A DNA stretch of 25,944 nt from positions 1 through 25,944 of the forward strand of contig JBMYRH010000047.1 in assembly GCA_049602155.1 (NCBI GenBank), read 5' to 3'. Shown one piece after another: positions 7,899 through 15,334 of this stretch (position 1 is the stretch's first letter; the number at the start of each line of letters is the position of its first letter). Origin of the DNA: JBMYRH01 sp049602155. GTDB taxonomy: Bacteria > Myxococcota_A > UBA9042 > PHBI01 > JBMYRH01. Made by a program: the position numbers and the translations under genes. A model generated the notes under the pieces. That model searched no databases and was not told the origin of the DNA. It worked only from the letters and a program-made list of their open reading frames with translations.

Positions 7899-10106
7899 AT
7901 GAGAACGCTCATCCCGATTGCCCTGGTTCATTTCCTAATCCTTGCTGGCGCATGCTCTAGTTCTGTGGATGGACAGCCCGAGGTTGAGAACACACTCCCC
8001 GAAAAGGGAACTGAGCTGAATAGCGGCAAGGCAGACCAGTGGAGTGACAGGGACGCCCCGAGCCTCTTCTCTGACGAGCTTGAGTACAAGCTGAACGACC
8101 TCCCGCTGGAGGGAGACGCGGTGAACACGCCTTGGGCGGGCACCTACTGGCCAGTCTATAAGGACAGCATCAACGACCGGTGGAACGGCTCGGACACGCA
8201 ATCACCTGCAGCGAAGTACGGTGAAGCCTTCGGCATCCAGGATCTTGAGGACATCGTCTCCAAGCACCACGGTATCGACTCCTTTGAGACACGCAAGGCT
8301 TGCGAGTCCAACTCCGACTGTGACGGTGACTCACAGTCATCAGAGGGCAAATGCGCCAAGCGCCACGGCGAAGAAAAAGGACGCTGCATTCCGACGTGGT
8401 GGGGCCTTTGCCACGCTTGGGCGCCCGCCGCCATCCTCGAGCCCGAGCCCGTCCACCCAGTTACGCGAAACGGGGTCGAGTTCAAGGTCAATGACATCAA
8501 GGCGTTGGTCGAGTTGATGTACAACCGTTCGACCTCGAAGTTCCTCTCGCTGCGCTGCAACGAGAACAGCAGCGACATCGCGACCGACGAGTACGGTAAC
8601 CCCACCGGAGAGGACGTCGAATGCAAGGACACCAACGCAGGGACCTTCCATGTCGTGGTCGCCAACTACCTCGGCCTCAAGGGTGAATCGTTCGTCGAGG
8701 ACCGCACCTACGACGACGAGGTCTGGAACCAGCCCGTCTCGGCCTACCGCGTGACACAGATGAACCAGGTCACGGCGAAGGAGGCCAATGAGCTCGCTGG
8801 CGCCAAAGAGGTCGACGGAAGCGGCATTGAGGAGGAAATGAAGACCGTCGAGGGAGAGGTCGAGAAAGGTGCCTGGTTCGACGCTGGGAGCTTCGAGGTC
8901 CCGAAAGACGCCAAGGTCAGCATCCAAATGGACACTGAAGGTGATGCAGACCTCTACGTGCGTTGGGGCTCGGCCCCCAACAACGAGTCCTACACCTGCC
9001 GCCCCTACACCTCAGACGCAATCGAGCTCTGTGAGCTCACTAACAGCAGCTCCGCGCGCAAGGTGCACGTCAAGGTCTACGGCTATGAGGCCGCAAAATT
9101 CATCATCTCTGTGACGACCTCAGGCCTCGTGACCAGCATCCCTGAGGACTACATTTGGAATGATGAGGCCGTGACCTTCTATCACGTGAAGACAGAGCTC
9201 GATTACATCGCTGAGTCCGACCAACACATCGACGGTAACCTGTCTGACACAATCTCGACCTACACCCGCACGGATCGCTACCAGTACATCCTCGAGGTCA
9301 ACGACCAAGACGAGATTATCGGTGGCGAGTGGGTCGGCAGCAGCAAGAAAGCTCACCCCGACTTCCTGTGGCTCCCGACCGGTCGCAGCCACCAATCCCC
9401 AGCGGGCGGCAAGATCACCTACGCGCAGGTCAAAGCGCTCCTAGACGCATCTATCGCTGGCCCAAACGCCGCGGAGGACGCAGTCGGCCCAACGACCGTG
9501 ACAGAGAGCGGCTCCGTGGGGAAGCGGGAGTGGAAGCACTACGGCCCCTTCGAGGTCAGCAACGGTGATATCGAAGTCGTCATGACAGGCACTGGAGACG
9601 CAGACCTCTACGTCAGCAAAGGCGCCGAGCCCGGCGCGAGCGACTACGACTGCCGCCCGTACCTCAACGGCTCTGATGAGCGTTGCACAGAGACTGGCCC
9701 CGGCGCCTTCTACGTGAGCGTCCAGGGTTACTCCAGCCAGGGCAGCGATTTCTCGTTGAGCATCACTTTCGTGGGTGATGGCAACGCCCCGGCCCCCGCA
9801 CCTGCGGACGAGCCGACGACCAGCCACCTCAACGAGGGTGGGACCCTGGCGCTCGGCGACATGGCCTACTTCACCCTGGAAGTCCGAGCGGGACAAACCG
9901 TCAGCGTCAAGACACAGGCTGAGGCGGACGTCGACGTCTACGTGAAGATGCATCAGGCGCCGACCACTTCGGCTTATGACAAACGCGGATACACCGCATC
10001 CGGCCATGAGAAGGTCCTCTACACGCCGTCCGTCGGCGGCACCCTGCACCTCATGGTGCACGGCTATGCAGCCAGCGACTTCACCCTGACGACGAGTAAT
10101 CCCTAA
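7899..10106 (+). CDS. Lipoprotein of the transglutaminase-elicitor family with three PPC domains
   Basis: A 735-residue surface or secreted lipoprotein (signal MRTLIPIALVHFLILAGAC; lipidated Cys at 19). Residues about 60-320 resemble the transglutaminase-elicitor family first known from Phytophthora: WAGTYWP, PTWWGLCHAWAPAA with the likely nucleophile Cys171, GTFHVVVANYLG with His251, and EDRTYDDEVWNQP with Asp268, giving a Cys-His-Asp set. A PPC-type beta-sandwich (about 324-408, GDADLYVRWG) interrupts the family domain, which resumes at about 409-520 (EIIGGEWVGSSKKAHPDFLW). Two more PPC domains follow at about 541-625 (GDADLYVSKG) and 643-735. A Cys-rich insert (ESNSDCDGDSQ...KCAKRHG) lies at about 135-160. 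ATG 7899 is chosen for its GGAGA site and the signal peptide. Likely activity is protein cross-linking or a related acyl transfer; the substrate is unknown. Confidence 0.88.
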   Translation: MRTLIPIALVHFLILAGACSSSVDGQPEVENTLPEKGTELNSGKADQWSDRDAPSLFSDELEYKLNDLPLEGDAVNTPWAGTYWPVYKDSINDRWNGSDTQSPAAKYGEAFGIQDLEDIVSKHHGIDSFETRKACESNSDCDGDSQSSEGKCAKRHGEEKGRCIPTWWGLCHAWAPAAILEPEPVHPVTRNGVEFKVNDIKALVELMYNRSTSKFLSLRCNENSSDIATDEYGNPTGEDVECKDTNAGTFHVVVANYLGLKGESFVEDRTYDDEVWNQPVSAYRVTQMNQVTAKEANELAGAKEVDGSGIEEEMKTVEGEVEKGAWFDAGSFEVPKDAKVSIQMDTEGDADLYVRWGSAPNNESYTCRPYTSDAIELCELTNSSSARKVHVKVYGYEAAKFIISVTTSGLVTSIPEDYIWNDEAVTFYHVKTELDYIAESDQHIDGNLSDTISTYTRTDRYQYILEVNDQDEIIGGEWVGSSKKAHPDFLWLPTGRSHQSPAGGKITYAQVKALLDASIAGPNAAEDAVGPTTVTESGSVGKREWKHYGPFEVSNGDIEVVMTGTGDADLYVSKGAEPGASDYDCRPYLNGSDERCTETGPGAFYVSVQGYSSQGSDFSLSITFVGDGNAPAPAPADEPTTSHLNEGGTLALGDMAYFTLEVRAGQTVSVKTQAEADVDVYVKMHQAPTTSAYDKRGYTASGHEKVLYTPSVGGTLHLMVHGYAASDFTLTTSNP

Positions 10107-10216
10107 AGCTCCCGTCAAGTGCCATCCGGCGACGCTGACGTCACAAGGGGGGGCTCGCTGCCCCTCTCCGACGCGCCCCCTTCCCAAGCCCCTCGGTCCA
10201 CCGTAAAGTTCGCGAC

Positions 10217-11029
10217 ATGAGCACCTCTGTCCAGCTTGGCCACGAGGCCGCCTCGACCGCAACCGGGTACTGGACAAGCCAAGGGGCCCCTGCTTCGGTC
10301 GATTGGTGCGAACCTAACTACGCTTGGTCACCATGGATCGCCGAGTTCTTTAACGTCCTCTCGAGCGCTCCGATGGTCGTCATCGGGCTCCTAGCGCTGT
10401 GGCGACTCCACCGCTCCGCGCGTCGTACAGAGCCTCGCTTCATACTCTGCTTCCTTGGGTTGACGGTCGTCGGCGTGGGGTCGATGGCATTCCACGCCAC
10501 ATTGCTCCAGGTCGCTCAAGCCCTAGATGAGCTCCCAATGGTGTACTGCAGCCTGGTGATGACATACTGCGTTGTGGTCCGCACCAAGGATGCCCAGCGA
10601 GATGCAGCCCTCCTTCGCCGATGGCAGCTCGGGTTCACCGTCTACGCCGTCGGATTCACGGCGGCCTACTTCTCAAGCGAAGATTACTTCGCGCTCTTCA
10701 TCGGCTCCTTCGCGGCCGTCGTGACCTACCTGGTGATTCAGGGTTGGCGCGTCGTGTACCGACTCAGCGCATCGCCTTCGTTACAGCGGCTGTACCTCGT
10801 GGCTGCTATCGCGTTTGTCACCGGTGTCGCGCTCTTCTGGCTCCCCGAGCGCAGCCTCGGTTGTGCACACCCACTGCAAGCCACACACCTGCATGCGTGG
10901 TGGCACCTGCTCGCGATGGTCGGCACCTATGTCGGGTTCTTACTCGTCGTCTTTGACCGGCTCACCACCCTTGACCAAGAGCCTGCGCTCATCATGGGGG
11001 CGGTCCCTTGGGTTGCACCCCGAAAGTGA
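10217..11029 (+). CDS. Alkaline-ceramidase-family membrane amidohydrolase
   Basis: Ceramidases of this family hydrolyse ceramide to sphingosine and fatty acid inside the membrane. The 270-residue protein has about seven hydrophobic helices and the whole family signature. The N-terminal VDWCEPNY...IAEFFN carries the Asp, Trp, Glu, Asn and Glu that bind calcium in human ACER3. SMAFHATLLQ...LDELPMVY supplies His93, and HLHAWWH supplies His226 and His230; this His...HxxxH set binds the catalytic zinc in the family. Length matches the eukaryotic enzymes (about 265-275). It starts 110 bases after the transglutaminase-like gene and ends 96 bases before the second flagellin, on the same strand. Bacterial members exist but are uncommon; substrate in this organism (its own sphingolipids or prey/host ceramides) is not known. 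Confidence 0.9.
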   Translation: MSTSVQLGHEAASTATGYWTSQGAPASVDWCEPNYAWSPWIAEFFNVLSSAPMVVIGLLALWRLHRSARRTEPRFILCFLGLTVVGVGSMAFHATLLQVAQALDELPMVYCSLVMTYCVVVRTKDAQRDAALLRRWQLGFTVYAVGFTAAYFSSEDYFALFIGSFAAVVTYLVIQGWRVVYRLSASPSLQRLYLVAAIAFVTGVALFWLPERSLGCAHPLQATHLHAWWHLLAMVGTYVGFLLVVFDRLTTLDQEPALIMGAVPWVAPRK

Positions 11030-11075
11030 CTCTCCCTTGGCGCCATGCGCATCGACACCTATGCTCCGGGGGCGA

Positions 11076-11108
11076 ATGACGGTCCACCAGGTCGGTACTG
11101 ACCGTCAT
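11076..11108 (+). repeat. Inverted repeat in the leader of the second flagellin gene
   Basis: ATGACGGTC (11076-11084) and GACCGTCAT (11100-11108) form a perfect nine-pair stem with a 15-base loop. It ends four bases before the strong ribosome site AGGGGAG (11113-11119). It could be a regulatory leader hairpin or an operator. I found no clear sigma-28 or sigma-54 promoter here. Confidence 0.5.
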
Positions 11109-11125
11109 CATTAGGGGAGAACATT

Positions 11126-11965
11126 ATGCCCGCCAAGGTCGGATACTCGAGTAATTCTGCGTCGCAGATGGCGAACAGGCAGGTCGGTCGTGCGGGCCAG
11201 GCTCGGCTGGACGCATCCCAAAACATCAGCACTGGCAAGAAGGTCAACAGCGCCTCTGACAACGCTGCCAACATCGCCATCGCGATGTCCATGCTGAGCG
11301 AGCAAGGTGGAGTCAAACAAGCCTATCGCAACGCCCAAGAGGGCGTGGCTATGCTCCAAACAGCCGAGTCCGGCTACCAGAACATGACCGATGTGTTGAT
11401 CCGGATGCGAGAACTAGCCGTCCAGTCATCCTCTGACTCCTTTGGGGCCCAGGATCGAAAGGCAATGAACACCGAGTTCCAGGACTTGGCTGACGAGCTC
11501 AACCGGATGTCGGGCTCCACTGAGTACAACGGCATCCCCTTGATGAATGGCCAAGCGGGATCGGCGGGCGTCGTCACGTTCCAAGTCGGCACCGGTGGTA
11601 CCGCTTCAGATGGCATCTCCGCGATGCTCAACGCTCAGGACACCGATGCGCTCGGCCTCACCTCCGCCGGGGTCTCGGATCCCGTCCAAGCGTCCTCAGC
11701 CATCAGCGCGATCGATGGTGCGATCAAGCAACTCGCCGCCGACCGCTCGAAATTGGGCTCATCGATGAACGCCCTCGGTGGCGCAACAGAACATTTGTCG
11801 GCCCAGTTCCTTGCGAACTCCAGCGCACTGAGCAACGTCCAAGACGCAGACTTTGGAAGCGAGAGCACAGCCCTGGCCGGGGCAGGGATACGCGAGCAAG
11901 TCGCTGTCGCGATGCTCTCGCAAGCGAATCAAAACCCAGACGCGGTGCTTCGACTCCTCGGTTGA
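11126..11965 (+). CDS. Flagellin (FliC family), second copy
   Basis: A second filament protein, 279 residues. It shows the flagellin N-terminal pattern (QNISTGKKVNSASDNAANIAIA at about 33-54, MLQTAESGYQNMTDVLIRMRELAVQSS, GSTEYNGIPLMNG) and the C-terminal D0 helix with VAMLSQANQNPDAVLRLLG. The middle is short and Gly/Ala/Ser-rich, so domains D2/D3 are missing, as in the first copy. The extreme N-terminus (VGYSSNSASQMANRQV) departs from the usual INTN start. ATG 11126 has an AGGGGAGA ribosome site and a leader hairpin. The two flagellins are clearly paralogous but divergent and lie on opposite strands 3.5 kb apart, which argues against a very recent duplication. Confidence 0.94.
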   Translation: MPAKVGYSSNSASQMANRQVGRAGQARLDASQNISTGKKVNSASDNAANIAIAMSMLSEQGGVKQAYRNAQEGVAMLQTAESGYQNMTDVLIRMRELAVQSSSDSFGAQDRKAMNTEFQDLADELNRMSGSTEYNGIPLMNGQAGSAGVVTFQVGTGGTASDGISAMLNAQDTDALGLTSAGVSDPVQASSAISAIDGAIKQLAADRSKLGSSMNALGGATEHLSAQFLANSSALSNVQDADFGSESTALAGAGIREQVAVAMLSQANQNPDAVLRLLG

Positions 11966-12198
11966 GCCTGACGCCCCCGATTAAACGGGCCCTGCAACCC
12001 CTCTCAAATCGGAATTTTCGGTCCATTTCTGATCAAAACCGGGGCATATCACAAATACTGAACAGGTTTCAGTACAACGTTTTACAGAAAAGACCGCCGC
12101 CTAAGTGCCTGTAATCACTAGGCATGGCCCGCAGTGCCGCATTTTTAAAGGCTCTGCGACTAGACAGGCCTCACACGCGGGGAGCAGTGTCGATCGTG

Positions 12199-12225
12199 CG
12201 TGACCATTAGGGAAGGTCACGTTTT
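12199..12225 (+). terminator. Terminator-like hairpin in the MC1 leader
   Basis: CGTGACC (12199-12205) and GGTCACG (12215-12221) form a seven-pair stem with a nine-base loop, followed by TTTT. It lies 15 bases before the ribosome site of the MC1 gene. It may end the upstream flagellin transcript, or act as an attenuator if the MC1 promoter lies further upstream. The rest of 11966-12251 is relatively A+T-rich and shows no gene. Confidence 0.5.
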
Positions 12226-12251
12226 AGCCTAAGAACTCATGGAGGAGAATA

Positions 12252-12524
12252 ATGGCTGCACGACCCAAGAAGTACTTCGTTTTGATGAAGAGTGGGAAAG
12301 ACACGGACATCGTCTTTCACAACGCTCAACCCCGTGGCGCGGCTCTCAAGGCTGCAAGCCGTGGCGAGACGGACATCCGTCTCCGCGAGCGCGGCACCAA
12401 GCGCGTTCACGTCTTCAAGGGCTGGCGCGAGAAGGTTGGCGCACCGGGCAACCGTCCGTCTTGGCTGCCGTCTTCCGTCTGGAAGGCCAACGTGAAGAAG
12501 CAGGGCGTTGAGCATCTGAAATAG
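12252..12524 (+). CDS. MC1-family chromosomal (DNA-bending) protein, archaeal type
   Basis: MC1 is the abundant non-histone DNA-binding protein of Methanosarcina and some haloarchaea; it binds as a monomer and bends DNA strongly. This 90-residue basic protein matches it almost end to end: KKYFVLMKSGKD at the N-terminus, QPRGAALKAASRG at about 26-38, IRLRERGTKRVHVFKGWRE at about 42-60, and NRPSWLPSSVWKANVKKQ at about 67-84. The length agrees with archaeal MC1 (about 93). The ribosome site GGAGGAG (12241-12247) is very strong and a clean terminator follows, so the gene is a single, probably highly expressed unit. Base composition looks like its neighbours, so any transfer from archaea is old or the family is broader than usually stated. 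Confidence 0.92.
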   Translation: MAARPKKYFVLMKSGKDTDIVFHNAQPRGAALKAASRGETDIRLRERGTKRVHVFKGWREKVGAPGNRPSWLPSSVWKANVKKQGVEHLK

Positions 12525-12548
12525 CGGATGCTTTGCCGTTGAATAAGA

Positions 12549-12579
12549 CCCTGGCCGTGATTGGCTGGGGTTTTTTTTT
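12549..12579 (+). terminator. Intrinsic terminator of the MC1 gene
   Basis: CCCTGGCC and GGCTGGGG form an eight-pair stem (two wobble pairs) with loop GTGATT, followed by nine T residues (12571-12579). It is the clearest terminator in the window. Confidence 0.92.
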
Positions 12580-12672
12580 GTGTTCGAGATGACCGATACT
12601 GGCCCTGATGTCTGAGTAGCCCGTGAGTGCGCGGCTGCAGCCAACGCGGCGATTGCCGATTTCCGACCCGAG

Positions 12673-12687
12673 TGGTACGAAAATAGC
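12673..12687 (+). promoter_or_regulatory. Possible sigma-54 promoter for the CAP/serine-hydrolase operon
   Basis: TGGTACG-AAAA-TAGC keeps the GG-N10-GC spacing and matches the sigma-54 consensus except at two positions. Transcription would begin near 12699, 36 bases before the ATG at 12735. It is weaker than the promoter at 7827. Confidence 0.4.
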
Positions 12688-12734
12688 CGCTTGAGCGCCT
12701 GAGAGTCAAACAGAAAACACCGCTTGGTCGGCTA

Positions 12735-14039
12735 ATGAAAACAATGTGTAGAAACAAACACCTAGAGCACTTGGCGCGCTGCAACACCTGGGCTGTTGCC
12801 ATTATGTTGCTGCTCGGTATCACGGGCTGCTCAGGGGCGAGTGACGTGGCCAGCCCCGCTCAGGGAGAGTGGCTCGGAGAGCAAGCCGGATTCCACCTTG
12901 AAGACGGTCGCCTCGACGGCTGGTGGCTCCAGGGGATGTATTGCGAAGCGGGTCAGGGAGCAGCCCGCTGTCTGGCGACCCCCCAAGGCATCCCGACGGC
13001 GTCGGCCGAGCTGTCGGGCGACACCTTCGTGCTCAACGTGGGGGACCTCATCCTGAGCGGGTCTTTTAGCACCCCGGAGCAGGTCGAGGGCGAGTGGTTA
13101 ATCGATGCTCCCGGCTGCTGTAGTCAGAGCGGAACATGGAGCGCGGTCCTCGTCGAGGCGTTACCGGAGCCCGTCACCCCGTCGACCGACCCGACCGACC
13201 CGACCGATCCGACCGACCCGACCGATCCCCCATCCACCGGCCCTGTAGACGATGTCTGTGGACTTTGGGCGCAAGAGCGCACCGACCTCACAGAGCCGAC
13301 TTGGTTGGGCAGCGCGACGACCTGCGAGTCGGGCGAGATCGATGCCGCGGGTCGGGCGCGCGTACTGCAGCAGGTCAACCTTTACCGCGCCCTCTCCGGG
13401 CTCCCAGCGGTTGCGCTCGATGACGCATACAACGCACTCGCGCAGGCCTGTTCAGCCCTCATGGACGCGAACAACACCATCGATCATGTGCCCCCCGAGA
13501 CTTGGGAGTGTTACTCCTACGAAGGAGCCAAAGGGGCCGGCGAGAGCAACTTGGCCACAACCCCTGCAGTTCAAGCCGTCGATCTCTACATGGGTGATAA
13601 CGGGAACGAGACCACCCTCGGGCACCGACGCTGGATCCTTCAGAACGGGCTAGGCCCATTCGGTGTGGGCTCGACAGACGACTTCAGCTGCCTCCATGTG
13701 TTGAAGTCGACCTCTGTGGACAGCGTCGCGTGGACCTCGTGGCCCCCAAAGGGTCGCTTCCCGAGTGGTGCGCTCTTCACCCTTCAGCCCGTCGGATGGA
13801 GCTTCCACACCCACACCCATGGTTCACTCGAGGACGCAGAAGTCACAGTGACGCAAGACGGCGAGGGACTCCCGATCGACGTCTGGCCGCTGTTGGGGGG
13901 CTATGGTGGCTCCGAGGCGCTGGCCTTCAACCCCTCCGGGTGGAGCCCTCAAGCCGGGGTGACCTATCAGGTTGACGTCACCGGGATCACCCCCCCGGTC
14001 TCCTACACGGTCGAGATCGTGGATTGCGGCACACCATGA
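12735..14039 (+). CDS. CAP-domain (SCP/PR-1-like) lipoprotein
   Basis: A 434-residue exported lipoprotein: signal helix AVAIMLLLGITGC with lipidated Cys at about 32, a beta-rich N-terminal domain to about residue 145, a DPT-repeat linker (about 151-165), then a CAP domain at about 200-335. The CAP part shows QQVNLYRALSGLPAVALD, a helix with AQACSALM, His251 in IDHVPP, the AGESNLA segment (usually GENLA) and LGHRRWIL with His297, the same order as other bacterial CAP proteins. A C-terminal beta domain of about 100 residues follows. CAP proteins have diverse extracellular roles and no single activity can be assigned. The stop overlaps the next start by ATGA, so it is coupled to the serine hydrolase. 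ATG 12744 is an alternative start. Confidence 0.85.
   Translation: MKTMCRNKHLEHLARCNTWAVAIMLLLGITGCSGASDVASPAQGEWLGEQAGFHLEDGRLDGWWLQGMYCEAGQGAARCLATPQGIPTASAELSGDTFVLNVGDLILSGSFSTPEQVEGEWLIDAPGCCSQSGTWSAVLVEALPEPVTPSTDPTDPTDPTDPTDPPSTGPVDDVCGLWAQERTDLTEPTWLGSATTCESGEIDAAGRARVLQQVNLYRALSGLPAVALDDAYNALAQACSALMDANNTIDHVPPETWECYSYEGAKGAGESNLATTPAVQAVDLYMGDNGNETTLGHRRWILQNGLGPFGVGSTDDFSCLHVLKSTSVDSVAWTSWPPKGRFPSGALFTLQPVGWSFHTHTHGSLEDAEVTVTQDGEGLPIDVWPLLGGYGGSEALAFNPSGWSPQAGVTYQVDVTGITPPVSYTVEIVDCGTP
13185..13229 (+). repeat. Nine-base tandem repeat encoding Thr-Asp-Pro
   Basis: Five units of ACCGAYCCG (last unit ACCGATCCC) encode five Thr-Asp-Pro repeats in the linker of the CAP lipoprotein. 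The linker joins its N-terminal beta domain to the CAP domain and could vary in length by slippage without frame loss. Confidence 0.88.
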
Positions 14040-15208
14040 GCACAGCGCTCGTCGCCGTCATGCTCTTGGCGGCAGGAAGCTCAGCGGCAACTGAGACACC
14101 GGATCTCATCCAGCGCGTGTTCGCCTCCTCTCCCGACGCCTTCCGCTCGGTCCTGGCGCACGCGGGCCAGCGACGTGTTCAAGTGCTTGTGACGGAGATC
14201 GGGACCCCGACAAACCCAAGGACCCTCATCCGCCATCAGTTTCGGTCAGGCGCTGAGTACCTCTACCCGGCCAGTGCACTGAAGCCCGCTGCCGCGATCG
14301 CGGCTGTGGAGACCATCCAGGCCAGCGCAGGTGCGGCGGCACAAGACATCGATTTGAAGCAGCGGATCATGCTAGCCCCTGTGCTGGACGGGGACAGCCC
14401 GAAACGCACCAGCCTCGCTGTGGCGATCCGAAAGACGCTCATTGTGTCCAGTAACACAGGGTACAACCACCTCTACGACGTCGCGGGACAAGAGGGGTTA
14501 AACCGCTCCATGTGGAACGCAGGGCTCACTGGAGTCCGCTTGAATCATCGCCTCAGCCGCATCCTCAGCGTCGACGATAATCGACGCACACCCGCGTGGA
14601 CGACGCGACAACATGGCGCTGACTTGCAGGCTGATTCGCGACACTCCCGGCTCGATCTGCTCAACCGAACATCGAAGCGCACAAAGGTCGGGCAGGCATA
14701 CATCGAGCGGGGGAAGCGGGTCGAAGCGCCCATGGACTTCAGCCACAAGAACCACATGTCACTGCGAGACCTGCAAGACATGCTCCTGCTTTTGATTCGT
14801 CCAGACACCGACCATGGGCTCAAGGGCTTTGACCTACGAAGCACTCACAGGGAGGCTGTGATCGATGCCCTGACCACCCTCCCCCACCTCTCCAAATGGC
14901 CGGTCTGGTCGCGCGAGGACTTCGACCCCTATCGCTTCAAGCCCTTCTTACGAGGCCTAGAGCGGGTCCAACCGCTGAGTTCGTTACGTGTCGTCAGCAA
15001 AGCAGGCAAGGCGTACGGGTTCCGTGTCGACAACGCGTACATCGAAGACCGTCGCACTGGGCGAGCATTTTTGCTGACCGCCGGCCTCCATGTCGACATG
15101 GACGGCGTCCTCAATGACGACAAATACGACTACGAACTCGCGGACCGCTTCCTCGCCGACCTCGCGGAGGGAGTCCTGCGGGCGCTCCGTCAACCCACCC
15201 CCAGATGA
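14036..15208 (+). CDS. Secreted serine hydrolase of the beta-lactamase/penicillin-binding fold
   Basis: The 390-residue protein has a signal peptide (STALVAVMLLAAGSSAAT) and the three active-site motifs of class-A-beta-lactamase-like enzymes: SxxK as Ser80-Ala-Leu-Lys83 in YPASALKPAAA, SxN as Ser138-Ser-Asn140 in VSSNTGYN, and KxG as Lys322-Ala-Gly324 in VVSKAGKAYGF. The spacing is longer than in true class A enzymes (about 263 residues from the Ser to the KxG), so it is a relative rather than a known beta-lactamase. Substrates could be peptidoglycan or another ester/amide. ATG 14036 overlaps the CAP gene stop; the in-frame upstream start at 14024 lies inside the CAP gene and is less likely. 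The coupling suggests that the two exported proteins are made in fixed ratio. Confidence 0.83.
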   Translation: MSTALVAVMLLAAGSSAATETPDLIQRVFASSPDAFRSVLAHAGQRRVQVLVTEIGTPTNPRTLIRHQFRSGAEYLYPASALKPAAAIAAVETIQASAGAAAQDIDLKQRIMLAPVLDGDSPKRTSLAVAIRKTLIVSSNTGYNHLYDVAGQEGLNRSMWNAGLTGVRLNHRLSRILSVDDNRRTPAWTTRQHGADLQADSRHSRLDLLNRTSKRTKVGQAYIERGKRVEAPMDFSHKNHMSLRDLQDMLLLLIRPDTDHGLKGFDLRSTHREAVIDALTTLPHLSKWPVWSREDFDPYRFKPFLRGLERVQPLSSLRVVSKAGKAYGFRVDNAYIEDRRTGRAFLLTAGLHVDMDGVLNDDKYDYELADRFLADLAEGVLRALRQPTPR

Positions 15209-15334
15209 CCAAGGCCATTGCGTGAGCGTGACGCGTGCGCTATTGAGGCGCTCACGGACCGCTATCACCTATCGCTGAGGTGGTTACAGACCACCGGTCA
15301 ACCATCGATGACGCCAGATTTACGGAGAATGCAG

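Noticed and set aside
10204..10211. TAAAGTTC as a sigma-28 -35 element
   Set aside because: No matching GCCGATAA element downstream, and it directly abuts the ceramidase start.
9441..10277. 278-codon minus-strand frame over the PPC domains
   Set aside because: No recognisable domain, and the plus strand carries clear PPC repeats.
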